From JBEKYD01 sp049509915 (GTDB lineage Bacteria; Acidobacteriota; Terriglobia; Bryobacterales; Bryobacteraceae): DNA of 59,976 bases. This document shows, piece after piece, positions 8,757 through 17,740 of this stretch (position 1 is the first letter of the stretch; each line of letters starts with the position of its first letter). The stretch is from positions 1 through 59,976 of the forward strand of contig JBEKZL010000004.1 of the NCBI GenBank assembly GCA_049509915.1. The letters run 5' to 3'. The notes under the pieces are model-generated. The model was given only the letters and a program-made list of their open reading frames with translations. It made no database searches and had not been told where the DNA came from. A program made the position numbers and the translations under genes.

Positions 8757-9758
8757 TCATTGTTTAGCCGGGGGAAGGCTGTAGAACTCGTAAGCGATCC
8801 GCCACCTGGATTCCTGGCCGGGTTCGACGTGCAAATCGATGTACGCTTCCGGGCAAACTGTTCTGGGATTCGACCAGAAAACTACCTTGGCCAGGCGCTG
8901 GTCGCCCTTCTGGCGAACTCCGGCTCCCGTCTTGCGGTTCTCCACCCGGATGTCGTAATCGGCGGCGGTGCCATCGAACCCTTCGAGGCCGGTATAGACG
9001 CTCCCGCCCCCGGTCAACTCCCGCAGAAACAGAACTTCTTTTCCGTGGACCTCCGCTAATCCCGCCAGGTCGCTGGTGGCGCGCAGAGCGAACGGAAATT
9101 TCACGATATAGTCCGGCCCCGCCGGCTGGGAGTCCAGCATATAGAAATTGTGTTCGTAGACGCTGGTCTCGATGGTTTTCCTGCCGGTATTCTTGAGGCT
9201 GTGGTCGATGGCCAACTCCGGCCGATCCTTCGCCAGGCTCAGTCTCTTGCGGTACACATACGCGTATCCGTTCACGTCGCTCAATACTTGCGCGAATTCG
9301 ATCCAGTCCCGTCCCTTATCCACTGTCCACTTACCCGTGTCCAGGATCTCGTAGGTATGGAACTGTTGAAACCGCGGCTCATCCGGCTTGCGCAGCGCGC
9401 CGACGCCGATTTTGACGAAACTCCCGCCAGGCGCGGCAAGCTCGTACCCGAGCCCGGCGCCTTTGCTGAGGAACTCCTCGACCGGGCCCATGATGGCGTC
9501 GTGGATTTTCGGATCGTACCGGTCGAACCATTTGCCGAAATACGTGTGTCCGCCGGATTCGAGGCTGGCGACGACGCCGGACCAGTCGAACCGGGTCGCG
9601 CGGTAGTAGCCATCTTGCGGGTCCGGCGGGTAAATGGTGGCGCGAACTGTGCCGCTCGAAATCTCGGCCTGCGGAAATTCTGCCGCCACCAGCCTGGAGG
9701 ACATCGAGCCCAGCGTCAGCCCGAGCGTCAGACCCACGCACATGACAGAGTTTTGCAC
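8757..9758 (-). CDS. Secreted protein, possible galactose-mutarotase fold
   Basis: A 333-residue protein with a signal peptide (MQNSVMCVGLTLGLTLG and following). The body is predicted mostly beta strand, with motifs such as YYRATRFDWSGVVASLESGG, TYEILDTGKW and VYEHNFYMLDSQP, which resemble aldose-epimerase-like carbohydrate-binding proteins of acidobacteria. I cannot identify a full catalytic pair, so the fold assignment is tentative. It ends 41 bp before the RraA-like start, and the two secreted proteins are probably co-transcribed. Confidence 0.55.
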   Translation of the reverse strand: MQNSVMCVGLTLGLTLGSMSSRLVAAEFPQAEISSGTVRATIYPPDPQDGYYRATRFDWSGVVASLESGGHTYFGKWFDRYDPKIHDAIMGPVEEFLSKGAGLGYELAAPGGSFVKIGVGALRKPDEPRFQQFHTYEILDTGKWTVDKGRDWIEFAQVLSDVNGYAYVYRKRLSLAKDRPELAIDHSLKNTGRKTIETSVYEHNFYMLDSQPAGPDYIVKFPFALRATSDLAGLAEVHGKEVLFLRELTGGGSVYTGLEGFDGTAADYDIRVENRKTGAGVRQKGDQRLAKVVFWSNPRTVCPEAYIDLHVEPGQESRWRIAYEFYSLPPAKQ

Positions 9759-9963
9759 GATGGTAGTTCTCCGCAGGCGGATTCCCGCTCCTTATTGGAA
9801 TCGCGAGTATAACACAGGCCAATCGGCGCCGATCCGGGACGCTGGGCTGCCTGGGCAGGCGGCATGGAAACCGCGCCGCGACGATCGGCCCGTTTCGCTT
9901 CGTGCGGCAAATCGAGTTGAGACAGGCGTTGAGATGCGTGATCTGGCTCTGTCGGTTTCCCGT

Positions 9964-11523
9964 TTACAGCCGGGCACCTACCGCCTTCGCCTGCAAAAAC
10001 AGCAGCAGATAGTCCGGGCCGCCCGCCTTGGAATCCGTGCCCGACATGTTGAAACCTCCAAACGGATGCGCCCCCACCATGGCGCCCGTGCATTTCCGGT
10101 TGAAGTAGAGATTGCCCACGTGGAAGCGCTCGCGCGCCTCGGCCAGATGCTGCCGGTTGTTGGAAAACACCGCTCCCGTGAGGCCGTATTGCGTATCGTT
10201 GGCCAGCGCCAGGGCGTGTTCGAAATCGCTTGCCTTGGTTACCGCCAGCACCGGGCCGAAAATCTCTTCCTGGAAAACGCGCGCACCTGCATCCACGTCG
10301 GCGATCACCGTGGGCTTGATGAAATATCCGTCGCCCGGCGCGGCGCCGCCTCCGGCCACCAGGCGGCCTTCGGACTTGCCGATCTCGATGTAAGAGAGGA
10401 TGGTCTCGCGGGCGCCACGGTTGATCACCGGCCCCATGTAATGCGCGGGATCGTCGCACGGGCCCACGGTCAAAGCGGCCACCTTGGGCGCCAGTTTCTC
10501 CAGAAAGGCGTCGTACACCTTGGCGTCGACGATGGCCCGCGAGCACGCCGAGCATTTCTGGCCCTGGTAACCGAAAGCGGAGGCCACCACGCCGTCCACG
10601 GCCTTGTCGAGGTCGCAATCGCCGTCCACCACGATAGCGTCTTTGCCGCCCATTTCCGCCACCACCCGCTTGATCCAGATTTGTCCCGGCTGGGTCTTGG
10701 CGGCCAGCTCGTTGATGTGCAGGCCTACGTCGCGGGAGCCGGTGAAGCTGATGAAACGGGTCTTGGGGTGCGCCACCAGCACGTCGCCGACGGCGGCGCC
10801 GCTGCCCGTCAGCAAGGTGAACGCCCGCTCCGGGAAACCCGCTTCCAGCAGCACCCCGGCGAATTTGGCGGCAATCGTGGGTGTGTCGCTCGAAGGTTTG
10901 ATAATCACGGTATTGCCTGTCACCAGGGACGCCATGGTCATCCCCGCCAGAATCGCCAGCGGGAAATTCCATGGTGGAATCACCACGCCAACTCCCAGCG
11001 GGATATAAATCATTTCGTCGCGCTCGCCCGGCAACTGGACTGTCGTATGCGGCCCGTCCAGGCGCTCCATTTCGAGCGCGTAGTACTCGCAGAAGTCGAT
11101 CGCCTCGGCGATTTCGGCTTCAGCTTCGATCCAACTCTTGCCGGCTTCATAGCACAGCCAGGCGTCGAACTCGAAACGGCGCTCGCGGAGCAGGCGAGCG
11201 GCTTCCTGCGCCATGCGGGCGCGTTCCCGGGCCGGCGTGCGGCTCCACTGCGGGAAATAGGCCAGCGCGGTCTCCACCGCCCGGTTGGCCAGCGCCGCCG
11301 TCGCCTTATGGTGAATACCAACGGCTTGGCCGGGAGCCGAAGGGTTCAGCGAGGTCAGTAGCTCGCCGGTGGCAACGCTCTCGCCGGCCAGCCGCAGCTT
11401 GTATTCGCGTCCGAATTCGGCGCGGACCTTGGCCAACGAGTCTTCCATGGCGCGCCGGTTCTCGGGCAGGGAAAAATCGGCGAGCGCTTCGTTGCGGAAT
11501 CGAGTCGAAGTAGCGGTAGCCAT
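9964..11523 (-). CDS. pruA: L-glutamate gamma-semialdehyde dehydrogenase
   Basis: A 519-residue aldehyde dehydrogenase that oxidises glutamate semialdehyde (delta-1-pyrroline-5-carboxylate) to glutamate with NAD+, the second step of proline breakdown. The N-terminal FRNEALADFS and the segment REYKLRLAGES are typical of this subfamily. The catalytic glutamate is in VAEMGGKDAIVVD and the catalytic cysteine in GYQGQKCSACSRAIVD. The C-terminal GPDYLLLFLQAKAV is also characteristic. The ATG at 11523 is used; an upstream ATG at 11547 adds eight residues. No proline dehydrogenase gene is visible next to it. It is cytosolic and appears intact. Confidence 0.93.
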   Translation of the reverse strand: MATATSTRFRNEALADFSLPENRRAMEDSLAKVRAEFGREYKLRLAGESVATGELLTSLNPSAPGQAVGIHHKATAALANRAVETALAYFPQWSRTPARERARMAQEAARLLRERRFEFDAWLCYEAGKSWIEAEAEIAEAIDFCEYYALEMERLDGPHTTVQLPGERDEMIYIPLGVGVVIPPWNFPLAILAGMTMASLVTGNTVIIKPSSDTPTIAAKFAGVLLEAGFPERAFTLLTGSGAAVGDVLVAHPKTRFISFTGSRDVGLHINELAAKTQPGQIWIKRVVAEMGGKDAIVVDGDCDLDKAVDGVVASAFGYQGQKCSACSRAIVDAKVYDAFLEKLAPKVAALTVGPCDDPAHYMGPVINRGARETILSYIEIGKSEGRLVAGGGAAPGDGYFIKPTVIADVDAGARVFQEEIFGPVLAVTKASDFEHALALANDTQYGLTGAVFSNNRQHLAEARERFHVGNLYFNRKCTGAMVGAHPFGGFNMSGTDSKAGGPDYLLLFLQAKAVGARL

Positions 11524-11601
11524 TACCCTTCCATGGTACAGCGTCACGGGCGAATGTTCTACGATCGGCCTTCCCGCGGACTGTGGAATGGGCGGGTCTC
11601 C

Positions 11602-11675
11602 GTGAAAGCTCCCTGGCGGTTGCGGCTCGGAATGAGGCTCCCCACCGGGCCGCGACCGCCAGGCAGGTGTTTCAC
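11602..11675. repeat. R3 element, inverted pair
   Basis: Arms 11602-11630 and 11645-11675 pair over most of their length (GTGAAA with TTTCAC at the ends; CTGGCGGT and GCGGC with their complements inside). It lies between the dehydrogenase gene and the histidine kinase remnant. Similar sequence recurs at 31331, 31913, 54607-54682 and 58706. Confidence 0.7.
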
Positions 11676-11732
11676 GTCGCAGTCCAAGACGAGGGCGTGT
11701 TGTTGTGGCGGGAACCGGCCCTCCAGAGTTCT

Positions 11733-13671
11733 TACCCGAGGCAGGCCTTCACCTTCTCCGCGATCCCCTTCGAGGTGTACGGCTTCTAAACAAAACCGGA
11801 CACACGCTGGCCGTGAAACAAAGCCATCGCCTCGGACTCGCTGAAGCCGCTCGACACCACAACCTTGACCTCGGGCCGGATCTTCCTAAGCTCGGGCAGC
11901 GTTTCATCACCGTTCATGCGCGGCATGCTCAAATCGAGGACCACCAGGGCGATTTCACCGGGGTGTCTCCTGAAAACATCGATCGCTGCCAAGCCGCTAT
12001 CCGCCGTCAGGACCTTGTATCCGTGACGTTCCAGGGCTCTTTTCGCCATCTCCAGCACCACCCGTTCATCATCCACCACGAGCACTGTCCCGGCGCCCCG
12101 CAGCGAAGTGTTGGTGGCCGCGACCATCCCCTTCCCAGCCGTACTCGTGGCTGCCGGGAAAAGCGCGGTGAAGCAACTGCCTTCGCCAGGCGCGCTGCTG
12201 ACGGTAATCCCGCCTCTGTGCCCCCGCAAAATGCCGGCAACCGCCGCCAGTCCGAGCCCGCGACCGACGAACTTGGTGGTGAAGAACGGATCGAAAATCT
12301 TGGCTTTGGTCGCCTCGTCCATGCCGCAGCCCGTATCGCGTACTTCGAGCCAAACGTATTTCCCCGGCGCCAGCGCCGCCAACTCCGGATGGTGCCGCCA
12401 GTACTCGTCGTCCACTTGCTCGACGCCGGTCATGACCGTGATCAGGCCCTCGTGGCTGCCGATCGCGTCCGCCGCGTTGAGCGCCAGGTTCATGAACACC
12501 TGCTGGATCTGGCCACGATCGGCCTCAACGGCTGGCAAATCCTCATCCAAATCGAGGCGCAGATTGATCTTCTTGGGAATGGACGGACGAACCAGACCGA
12601 TCATGTCGGGGATAATCGCCGAGAGGTCCAGCGGTTCGACGACGAACTTTCCCTTGCCCGAGTAAGCCAGCATCTGCCGGGTCAGGTGAGCCGCCTGCTC
12701 GCCGCTTTTGAGGACTCCGGCCAGCAGGTCGGCGGCAGGGTGATCGGGCGCCAGCATGTCCAATGCCAGGCTGGCGTTACCGATGACGCCGACCAGCAGG
12801 TTGTTGAAGTCGTGGGCGACGCCGCCGGCCAGCAATCCGATGCTCTCCAGCTTCTGGGCTTGCCGCAGCCGCTCTTCCGCCTGTTTCCTCTCCGTGATGT
12901 CGGCCGAGATGGCGCACACCGCGTAGATCTTCCCGCTGGCATCGCGGAGCCCGCGATGATGCTATAGCGGTGTGGAGCCGGTCATGGTCTTCAGACAGTA
13001 TGTCGCGCTCCACCGTCGCGGCATCGGCCATATACTCGGTCGCGGGCGAACCCGTCAGTCCTTCAATGCCGGCGCTGATGAAATCCACGTGCGCTTGGCC
13101 TCGGGCGTCAACCCGGTAACGGTAGATCGCGCCCTGCGGTAAGTTATCGCTCAGCGTCCGCAGCCTCTCCTCGCTTTCGCGAAAGGCCTGCCGTTGCCGG
13201 ACTGCCGCCGTCGTCTCGTGGGCGACTGCTAAGGATGCGGTCCGGCTTGCCGTCGGGACCTGCAAGGGGAATCCAGGAACAGGTCACATAGACCACTTCC
13301 GGCAGCCCGCCAGGCCCTTGCTGAATCGTGTAAGGGGCGTCCTCCAGCATGAAGGGCTTCCCGGTTGCCATGACGTTTTGCAGAATTTGGGGATCGGAAA
13401 CTTCCACCCAAACGTCCGCGAATCGGCGTCCAATGAATTCCTTTACTGGAGCCAGTGCTTGAGAGGCCGGAGTCACGACTTCATAAATGAAATCCGGCGC
13501 GCGCGCGATGGAAATCATCACGGGCGCTTTTTCAATAATCGCGGCCTGGATCTGTCGCTCGCGTTCCAGCCCGGCGACGCGCGCCTTAAGACGCCGGATT
13601 TCGTCTTGGGTGCGATTTCCGCCGGAGACAACTCGGTCATAGCGGAACCATCCTGTCGAAAGGCAGATCAA
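11733..13671 (-). pseudogene. Hybrid histidine kinase, inactivated by nonsense and frameshifts
   Basis: Three frames together encode a PAS-PAS-kinase-receiver protein. Frame 1 (from 13671) carries a PAS domain (APVMISIARAPDFIYEVV). Near 13225-13235 the frame changes: ILS must jump to VAHETTAAVRQRQAF. Frame 2 holds a second PAS domain (SEERLRTLSDNLPQGAIYRY). Near 12950-12975 it changes again to DASGKIYAV, ADITERKQAEERL and the H-box GGVAHDFNNLL, followed by kinase boxes DTGCGM and GRGLGLA. The receiver has VLVVDDE and LVVLDLSMPRMNG. It stops at a TAG (11786-11788); the frame beyond reads KPYTSKGIAEKVKACLG to a TAA at 11733, so a CAG-to-TAG change cut off the receiver's end. Confidence 0.85.
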
Positions 13672-13812
13672 TGATCTTACCCAATTTCACCACGCAGGGG
13701 AAAAAAAGGGATCGTGTTAGGATCGCGAAAACGGGGGTGTGCTGAAAATAATCGGCATACGGAAATTCTCGGCGGTCATTCTCCGAAAAACCACCTGATG
13801 CGGGATGATCCC

Positions 13813-14103
13813 GCCGCCTTCCTCTCTGCAATCGTACCTGAGGAGGCTTTCCGTGAACCCCCACTTACTCGCCGTATGCGCCTGTTTCGCCGCCGCCGTT
13901 TTCGGCCAGACCGCCGCGCCGGTGCCCGAAATTCCTTACGAGCCCGTTCCCAACTTCATCAGGTTGCCGCCCGACGTTTACCTGGGCGAAATGGCGGGGA
14001 TTGCGGTCGATTCAAGAAAGCATATCTTCGTCTTCTCCCGCGGCAACACCACTGGACCTGGCTATCGAGCCGCCGCCGCGCAACTGCTGGAATTCGCCCC
14101 CGA
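13813..14103 (+). repeat. Truncated duplicate of the start of the NHL-repeat gene
   Basis: About 290 bp here are highly similar to 14613-14905, including the ribosome binding site, the GTG start and the first 80 or so codons. Similarity starts at the shared CCTTCCTCTCTGC and ends within the codons for LEFAPD. The unit is in the same orientation, 800 bp apart. Confidence 0.85.
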
Positions 14104-14110
14104 TAGCTGA
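13853..14110 (+). pseudogene. 5' fragment of an NHL-repeat protein gene
   Basis: An 85-codon reading frame from a GTG at 13853, preceded by GAGGAGG, encodes a signal peptide (VNPHLLAVCACFAAAVFG) and the first part of a beta-propeller, then ends just after LEFAPDS. The full-length relative begins at 14655 and is nearly identical up to LEFAPD, after which this copy runs into unrelated sequence and a TGA at 14108. The product, if made, could not form a propeller. Confidence 0.8.
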
Positions 14111-14126
14111 TAATCGGAGAACAGCT

Positions 14127-14516
14127 ATGAACGAGGAAGAGTTTGACGCACTGATGAAATCGCGGCCCTTCGGCACGGGGGATGTGGTGCATTGGGAAGC
14201 TGAACTGCGTGCCAACACGAGCCTCGTCATGACACTTGGCGTTGCACTATGGGGCAAAGCATCCGAGGACGCGCAGCGTCAACTGCTGTTGTCGCATCCT
14301 GAAATACCTGCGGGGTTTGACTTGGCTGATTTTAGGAAGCTGTTGCAATGGACCGCAAAGATGGCCTCCGCAGCCTTGGCGCTCCAGCGGATGCGCGGTG
14401 TGCCTCCTTCGATAATTCCCTCTCCGACCGTTTTCGTGGGGTCGCAGGGCCTCACCTTGTGGGAAGCCCGGTGCGAAATAGTCCGCCGGGCAATCGAGTA
14501 CTTGGAAAAGCGCTGA
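14127..14516 (+). CDS. Hypothetical small protein between the two NHL copies
   Basis: A 129-residue protein, MNEEEFDALMKSRPFGTGD onward, with a GGAGA ribosome binding site about 8 bp before the ATG. It is acidic at the N-terminus and predicted mainly helical, with no signal peptide and no motif I recognise. A long hydrophobic-helical stretch includes FRKLLQWTAKMASAALALQR, and a C-terminal helix ends IVRRAIEYLEKR. It starts only 17 bp after the truncated NHL fragment, so it may have arrived with the rearrangement that broke that copy. Confidence 0.6.
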   Translation: MNEEEFDALMKSRPFGTGDVVHWEAELRANTSLVMTLGVALWGKASEDAQRQLLLSHPEIPAGFDLADFRKLLQWTAKMASAALALQRMRGVPPSIIPSPTVFVGSQGLTLWEARCEIVRRAIEYLEKR

Positions 14517-14654
14517 GTGCTGCCGCACGCACCCATAGAGATTCCGATCAAAAGAGCGGGATTACCGGTGCGCCGACAAAGGACCCTTTCCGGAATAGGG
14601 CCAAAAAAGGTCCGCCCGTCTTCCTCTCTGCTATCGTACCTGAGGAGGCTTTCC

Positions 14655-15737
14655 GTGAAATCCGAGTTCCTCGCCATATTCGCATGTCTCAGCGCCGCCG
14701 TTTTCTGCCAGACTGCCGCGCCGGTGCCCGAAATTCCTTATGAGTCCGTTCCCAACTTCATCCGGTTGCCGCCGGACGTTTACCTGGGCGAGGTCGCTGG
14801 GATTGCGGTCGATTCGAAAAAACATATCTTCGTGTTCTCCCGCGGCGGCACCACCGGTCCCGCGTATGGAGCCGCCGCCGCACAGTTGCTCGAATTCGCC
14901 CCCGACGGCCGTTTCCTGCGCGAGATCGGGAAGAATCTCTACGCCTGGTCCTACGCCCATGCCGTCCGCACCGACAAGGACGACAACATCTGGGCCGTCG
15001 ACAAGGGCTCGGATATGATTATCAAGTTCAACCCCGAAGGCCGCGTGGCAATGGTCTTCGGCCGCAAGAAGGAAGCCTCCGACGACAACGCCGTCCCGTG
15101 GACTCACGTTACCCCCCCTCGCCCCGCCGTCGATGGCCAGTTCCGCCAGCCCACCGACGTTGCCTGGAACGCCCGCGGCGATATCTTCATCAGCGATGGC
15201 TATATCAATTCCCGCGTCGCCAAGTACGACAGGAACGGCGATTGGGTCAAGCAATGGGGCAACCATGGCACCCAGCCGGGCGAATTCGATACCCCGCACA
15301 GCATCGCCGCCGATAACAACGGCAATATCTACGTGGCCGATCGCGGCAATCGCCGCATCCAGGTGTTCGATTCCGACGGCGTCTTCAAACGCGAAATCAC
15401 CATCGACGTGCCGGCGCCTCCCGATTCCCGCCCCTGGATGGGCAACCCGCCCACCGCCCGGTCCGGCGGCGCCATGCAAAGCGGCGCGCCCTGGGCGATC
15501 TGCATCACGCCCGGCCCCACCCAATACCTGTACAGCGCCGACGGCTACCCCGGCCGCATCTACAAGCTCTCGCTCGACGGCAAGCTGCTCGGCATGCTCG
15601 GCAAGACCGGCCGCCAGCCGAAACAGTTCGGCTGGATTCACGAGCTGGCTTGCCCGGCGGAAAACGAACTCTACGCCGCCGAACTCCTCAACTGGCGCGC
15701 GCAGAAGCTGATCCTTCACCCAGCCGCTGGGCGCTGA
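14655..15737 (+). CDS. Secreted NHL-repeat beta-propeller protein
   Basis: A 360-residue secreted protein starting at a GTG at 14655 with GAGGAGG 7 bp before it. After a signal peptide (MKSEFLAIFACLSAAVF), repeats of the NHL type follow: HAVRTDKDDNIWAVDKGSD, DVAWNARGDIFISDGYINS, SIAADNNGNIYVADRGNRR and a late copy with QYLYSADG. This arrangement resembles the peptidyl-alpha-hydroxyglycine lyase-like propellers common in Solibacter, but I cannot confirm catalytic residues. It probably binds or processes a periplasmic or external ligand. Its 5' end is duplicated at 13813. Confidence 0.85.
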   Translation: MKSEFLAIFACLSAAVFCQTAAPVPEIPYESVPNFIRLPPDVYLGEVAGIAVDSKKHIFVFSRGGTTGPAYGAAAAQLLEFAPDGRFLREIGKNLYAWSYAHAVRTDKDDNIWAVDKGSDMIIKFNPEGRVAMVFGRKKEASDDNAVPWTHVTPPRPAVDGQFRQPTDVAWNARGDIFISDGYINSRVAKYDRNGDWVKQWGNHGTQPGEFDTPHSIAADNNGNIYVADRGNRRIQVFDSDGVFKREITIDVPAPPDSRPWMGNPPTARSGGAMQSGAPWAICITPGPTQYLYSADGYPGRIYKLSLDGKLLGMLGKTGRQPKQFGWIHELACPAENELYAAELLNWRAQKLILHPAAGR

Positions 15738-15750
15738 CGGCTGACCCAAG

Positions 15751-15845
15751 GTGGAGCGGGCGATTTCCCCTGCCCTCTCCCGCGTTCCGCGTAGCGGACG
15801 CGGCGACAAGGCCCGTGGCAGGCGAATCGCCGGCCCCGCTATGGC
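15751..15845. repeat. R2 element, degenerate inverted pair
   Basis: The right half holds GGCAGGCGA (15817-15825), A, TCGCCGGCC (15827-15835), an almost perfect palindrome. The left half (15751-15775) is a decayed inverted copy. Between them is a hairpin around CCGCGTTCCGC and GCGGACGCGG. It lies between two genes on the same strand. Confidence 0.6.
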
Positions 15846-15973
15846 ATTAGCCGCCTGCCTGCATATACGCTGGGATTCCGGATGTCTTACTAGCGAATCG
15901 CGTGGCCTCCACCTTCATCTCGCGCACCCCCAGCCTCTCCGGCGCACGTCTTCCGGCATGTTACTCTGCAGTC

Positions 15974-17734
15974 GTGGCTTCGCGCACCCTCTACCAGGTT
16001 CTCTCGGAAACAGCGGCGGTCTATGGCGACCTGCCCGCCCTGCATCAGCCGGACGGCGGCGGCTATTTGACCTATACGTGGAAGGCGTACCTGCGGGCGG
16101 CCGAGGAGATCGCCATGGGGCTGAGCGCGCTCGGCGTGGGCAAGGGACAGGTGGTGGGGCTCGATTCGGAAACCCGCCTGGAGTTCTATCTGGCCGATAT
16201 GGGTACCCTCGCCAACGGATCCATCGCGGCGGCGCTGTATCCCACCTACCCGGCCCACGATCTGGTGCGCACTCTCGAAAACACCGGCGCGGTTGCCGCG
16301 TTCGTGGAAAACGTGGAAGTTTTTCAGGCGCTGCGAGCGGCCCCGGTGCGCTACTGGATTCTGCTCACCGGCAAAGCCGAGGGGGCCATGACTCTGTCCG
16401 CCCTGCGCGCCGTGGGACGCGACGCCATGGTGGCCGACCCCGAATGGCGCCGGCGTTTGAGCCAGCGAACCAGCCCGAACGATCCCGCCGTGCTGTACCT
16501 CACCAGCGGCGCCACCGGCGAGCCCAAAATGGCGCTGGTGACGCACCACTCCATCGTCTCCAACATCGATATGGGCCCGGCCGTACTGCCGCTCGGGCCG
16601 GACGATGCCACCATCGCTTTCCTTCCCTCGGCGCACATTGCGCAGCGCGTAGTGGTGGAGTTTCTCATGCTGCGCTGCGGCACGCCGGTGTATTTTTCCG
16701 AAAGCCTGCTGCGGCTGCCGCAGGAAATCCGCAGCGTGCGGCCCACCATCCTGCTGGCTCCGCCGCGCATGTGGGAGCGCATTTATTCCAGCATCTGCAC
16801 CGAGCTTCGCAAGCGGCCGGCGCCCTTGCGCAAAGCCTTCTACGGCGCCCTGGCGATGGCCCTGGCGGCAGCCCGCTACCGCCATGCCGGCAAACCGGTC
16901 CCCTTGCGCCTGCGCATCCCCCTGCGGCTGGCCGACCGCGTCATGTTTCACCAGATCCGCCAGCGCTTCGGAGGCCGCGTGCGAATTGCCGCCTCCGGCG
17001 CGGCTCCCCTTGGCAAACAACTGGCCGAGTTCTACGACGCCATCGGCATGCCGCTTATTGAAGGCTACGGCCTGACCGAAGGCGGCGTGCTGACCATGAA
17101 CCCTCTCGATAAACCCACACCGGGAAGCATCGGCAAAGCGCTGGCCCCTTCGGTCGAGCTGCGAATCTCCGAGGATGGCGAGTTGCTGGCGTCCAGTCCC
17201 ACCCTGTTTTCCGGCTACTGGCACGACCCCGCCACCACCGCCGAAGTGTTGCGGGACGGCTGGCTGCACACCGGCGACTTGGCCTGCATCGGCGACGACG
17301 GCTACGTGTATATCACCGGCCGGAAAAAAGAGCTGATCGTCTCCTCCACCGGCAAGAAGGTGTATCCGGCGCGGCTGGAAAGCCTCTTCAAGATGGAGCC
17401 ACTGGTAAACCACGTTTTGCTGATCGGCGATCGCCTGCCCTACGTGGTCGCGCTCCTCACCCTGAACCCCGCCTCCGCCCAGACCCTGAAAGGAATGGAC
17501 CAGTGGCAGGGCCCCATCGCCCACGCCCCGGCGGTCCAGGCGGAAATGCGCAAAGCCGTGGCGCGCGTCAACAAGCAGTTGGCCCCCTTCGAGCAGATCC
17601 GCAAATACCGCATCCTGGACCGCGAGTTTTCGATCGACAGCGGCGAGCTGACCGCCACTATGAAGGTCCGCCGCATTCAGGCCATGCAGAACTTCGAGCG
17701 GGAGATCGCCGAGCTGTACGCGGGGCGGGAATAG
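15974..17734 (+). CDS. AMP-dependent acyl-CoA synthetase (long-chain type)
   Basis: A 586-residue ANL-superfamily ligase that would activate a fatty acid to acyl-AMP and then acyl-CoA. The P-loop reads LYLTSGATGEPKMALVTHHS, where the family consensus has TSGTTGxPKG; the Thr-to-Ala and Gly-to-Met changes are unusual but the Lys is kept. Further motifs: IEGYGLTEGG, GWLHTGDLACIGDDGYVYI, GRKKELIVSSTGKKVYP. The C-terminal ELTATMKVRR includes a lysine at the place of the catalytic one. A GTG at 15974 gives the expected N-terminus (ASRTLYQVLSETAAVYG); a GTG at 15902 would add 24 residues. It is followed by the convergent esterase gene after 6 bp. Confidence 0.88.
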   Translation: MASRTLYQVLSETAAVYGDLPALHQPDGGGYLTYTWKAYLRAAEEIAMGLSALGVGKGQVVGLDSETRLEFYLADMGTLANGSIAAALYPTYPAHDLVRTLENTGAVAAFVENVEVFQALRAAPVRYWILLTGKAEGAMTLSALRAVGRDAMVADPEWRRRLSQRTSPNDPAVLYLTSGATGEPKMALVTHHSIVSNIDMGPAVLPLGPDDATIAFLPSAHIAQRVVVEFLMLRCGTPVYFSESLLRLPQEIRSVRPTILLAPPRMWERIYSSICTELRKRPAPLRKAFYGALAMALAAARYRHAGKPVPLRLRIPLRLADRVMFHQIRQRFGGRVRIAASGAAPLGKQLAEFYDAIGMPLIEGYGLTEGGVLTMNPLDKPTPGSIGKALAPSVELRISEDGELLASSPTLFSGYWHDPATTAEVLRDGWLHTGDLACIGDDGYVYITGRKKELIVSSTGKKVYPARLESLFKMEPLVNHVLLIGDRLPYVVALLTLNPASAQTLKGMDQWQGPIAHAPAVQAEMRKAVARVNKQLAPFEQIRKYRILDREFSIDSGELTATMKVRRIQAMQNFEREIAELYAGRE

Positions 17735-17740
17735 CCCGCA

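Noticed and set aside
9728..10972. A 414-codon minus-strand frame overlapping the dehydrogenase
   Set aside because: It is the +1 frame of the dehydrogenase gene, Arg/Gly-rich, with no start context.
15890..17524. A 544-codon minus-strand frame opposite the acyl-CoA synthetase
   Set aside because: Antisense shadow without recognisable domains.
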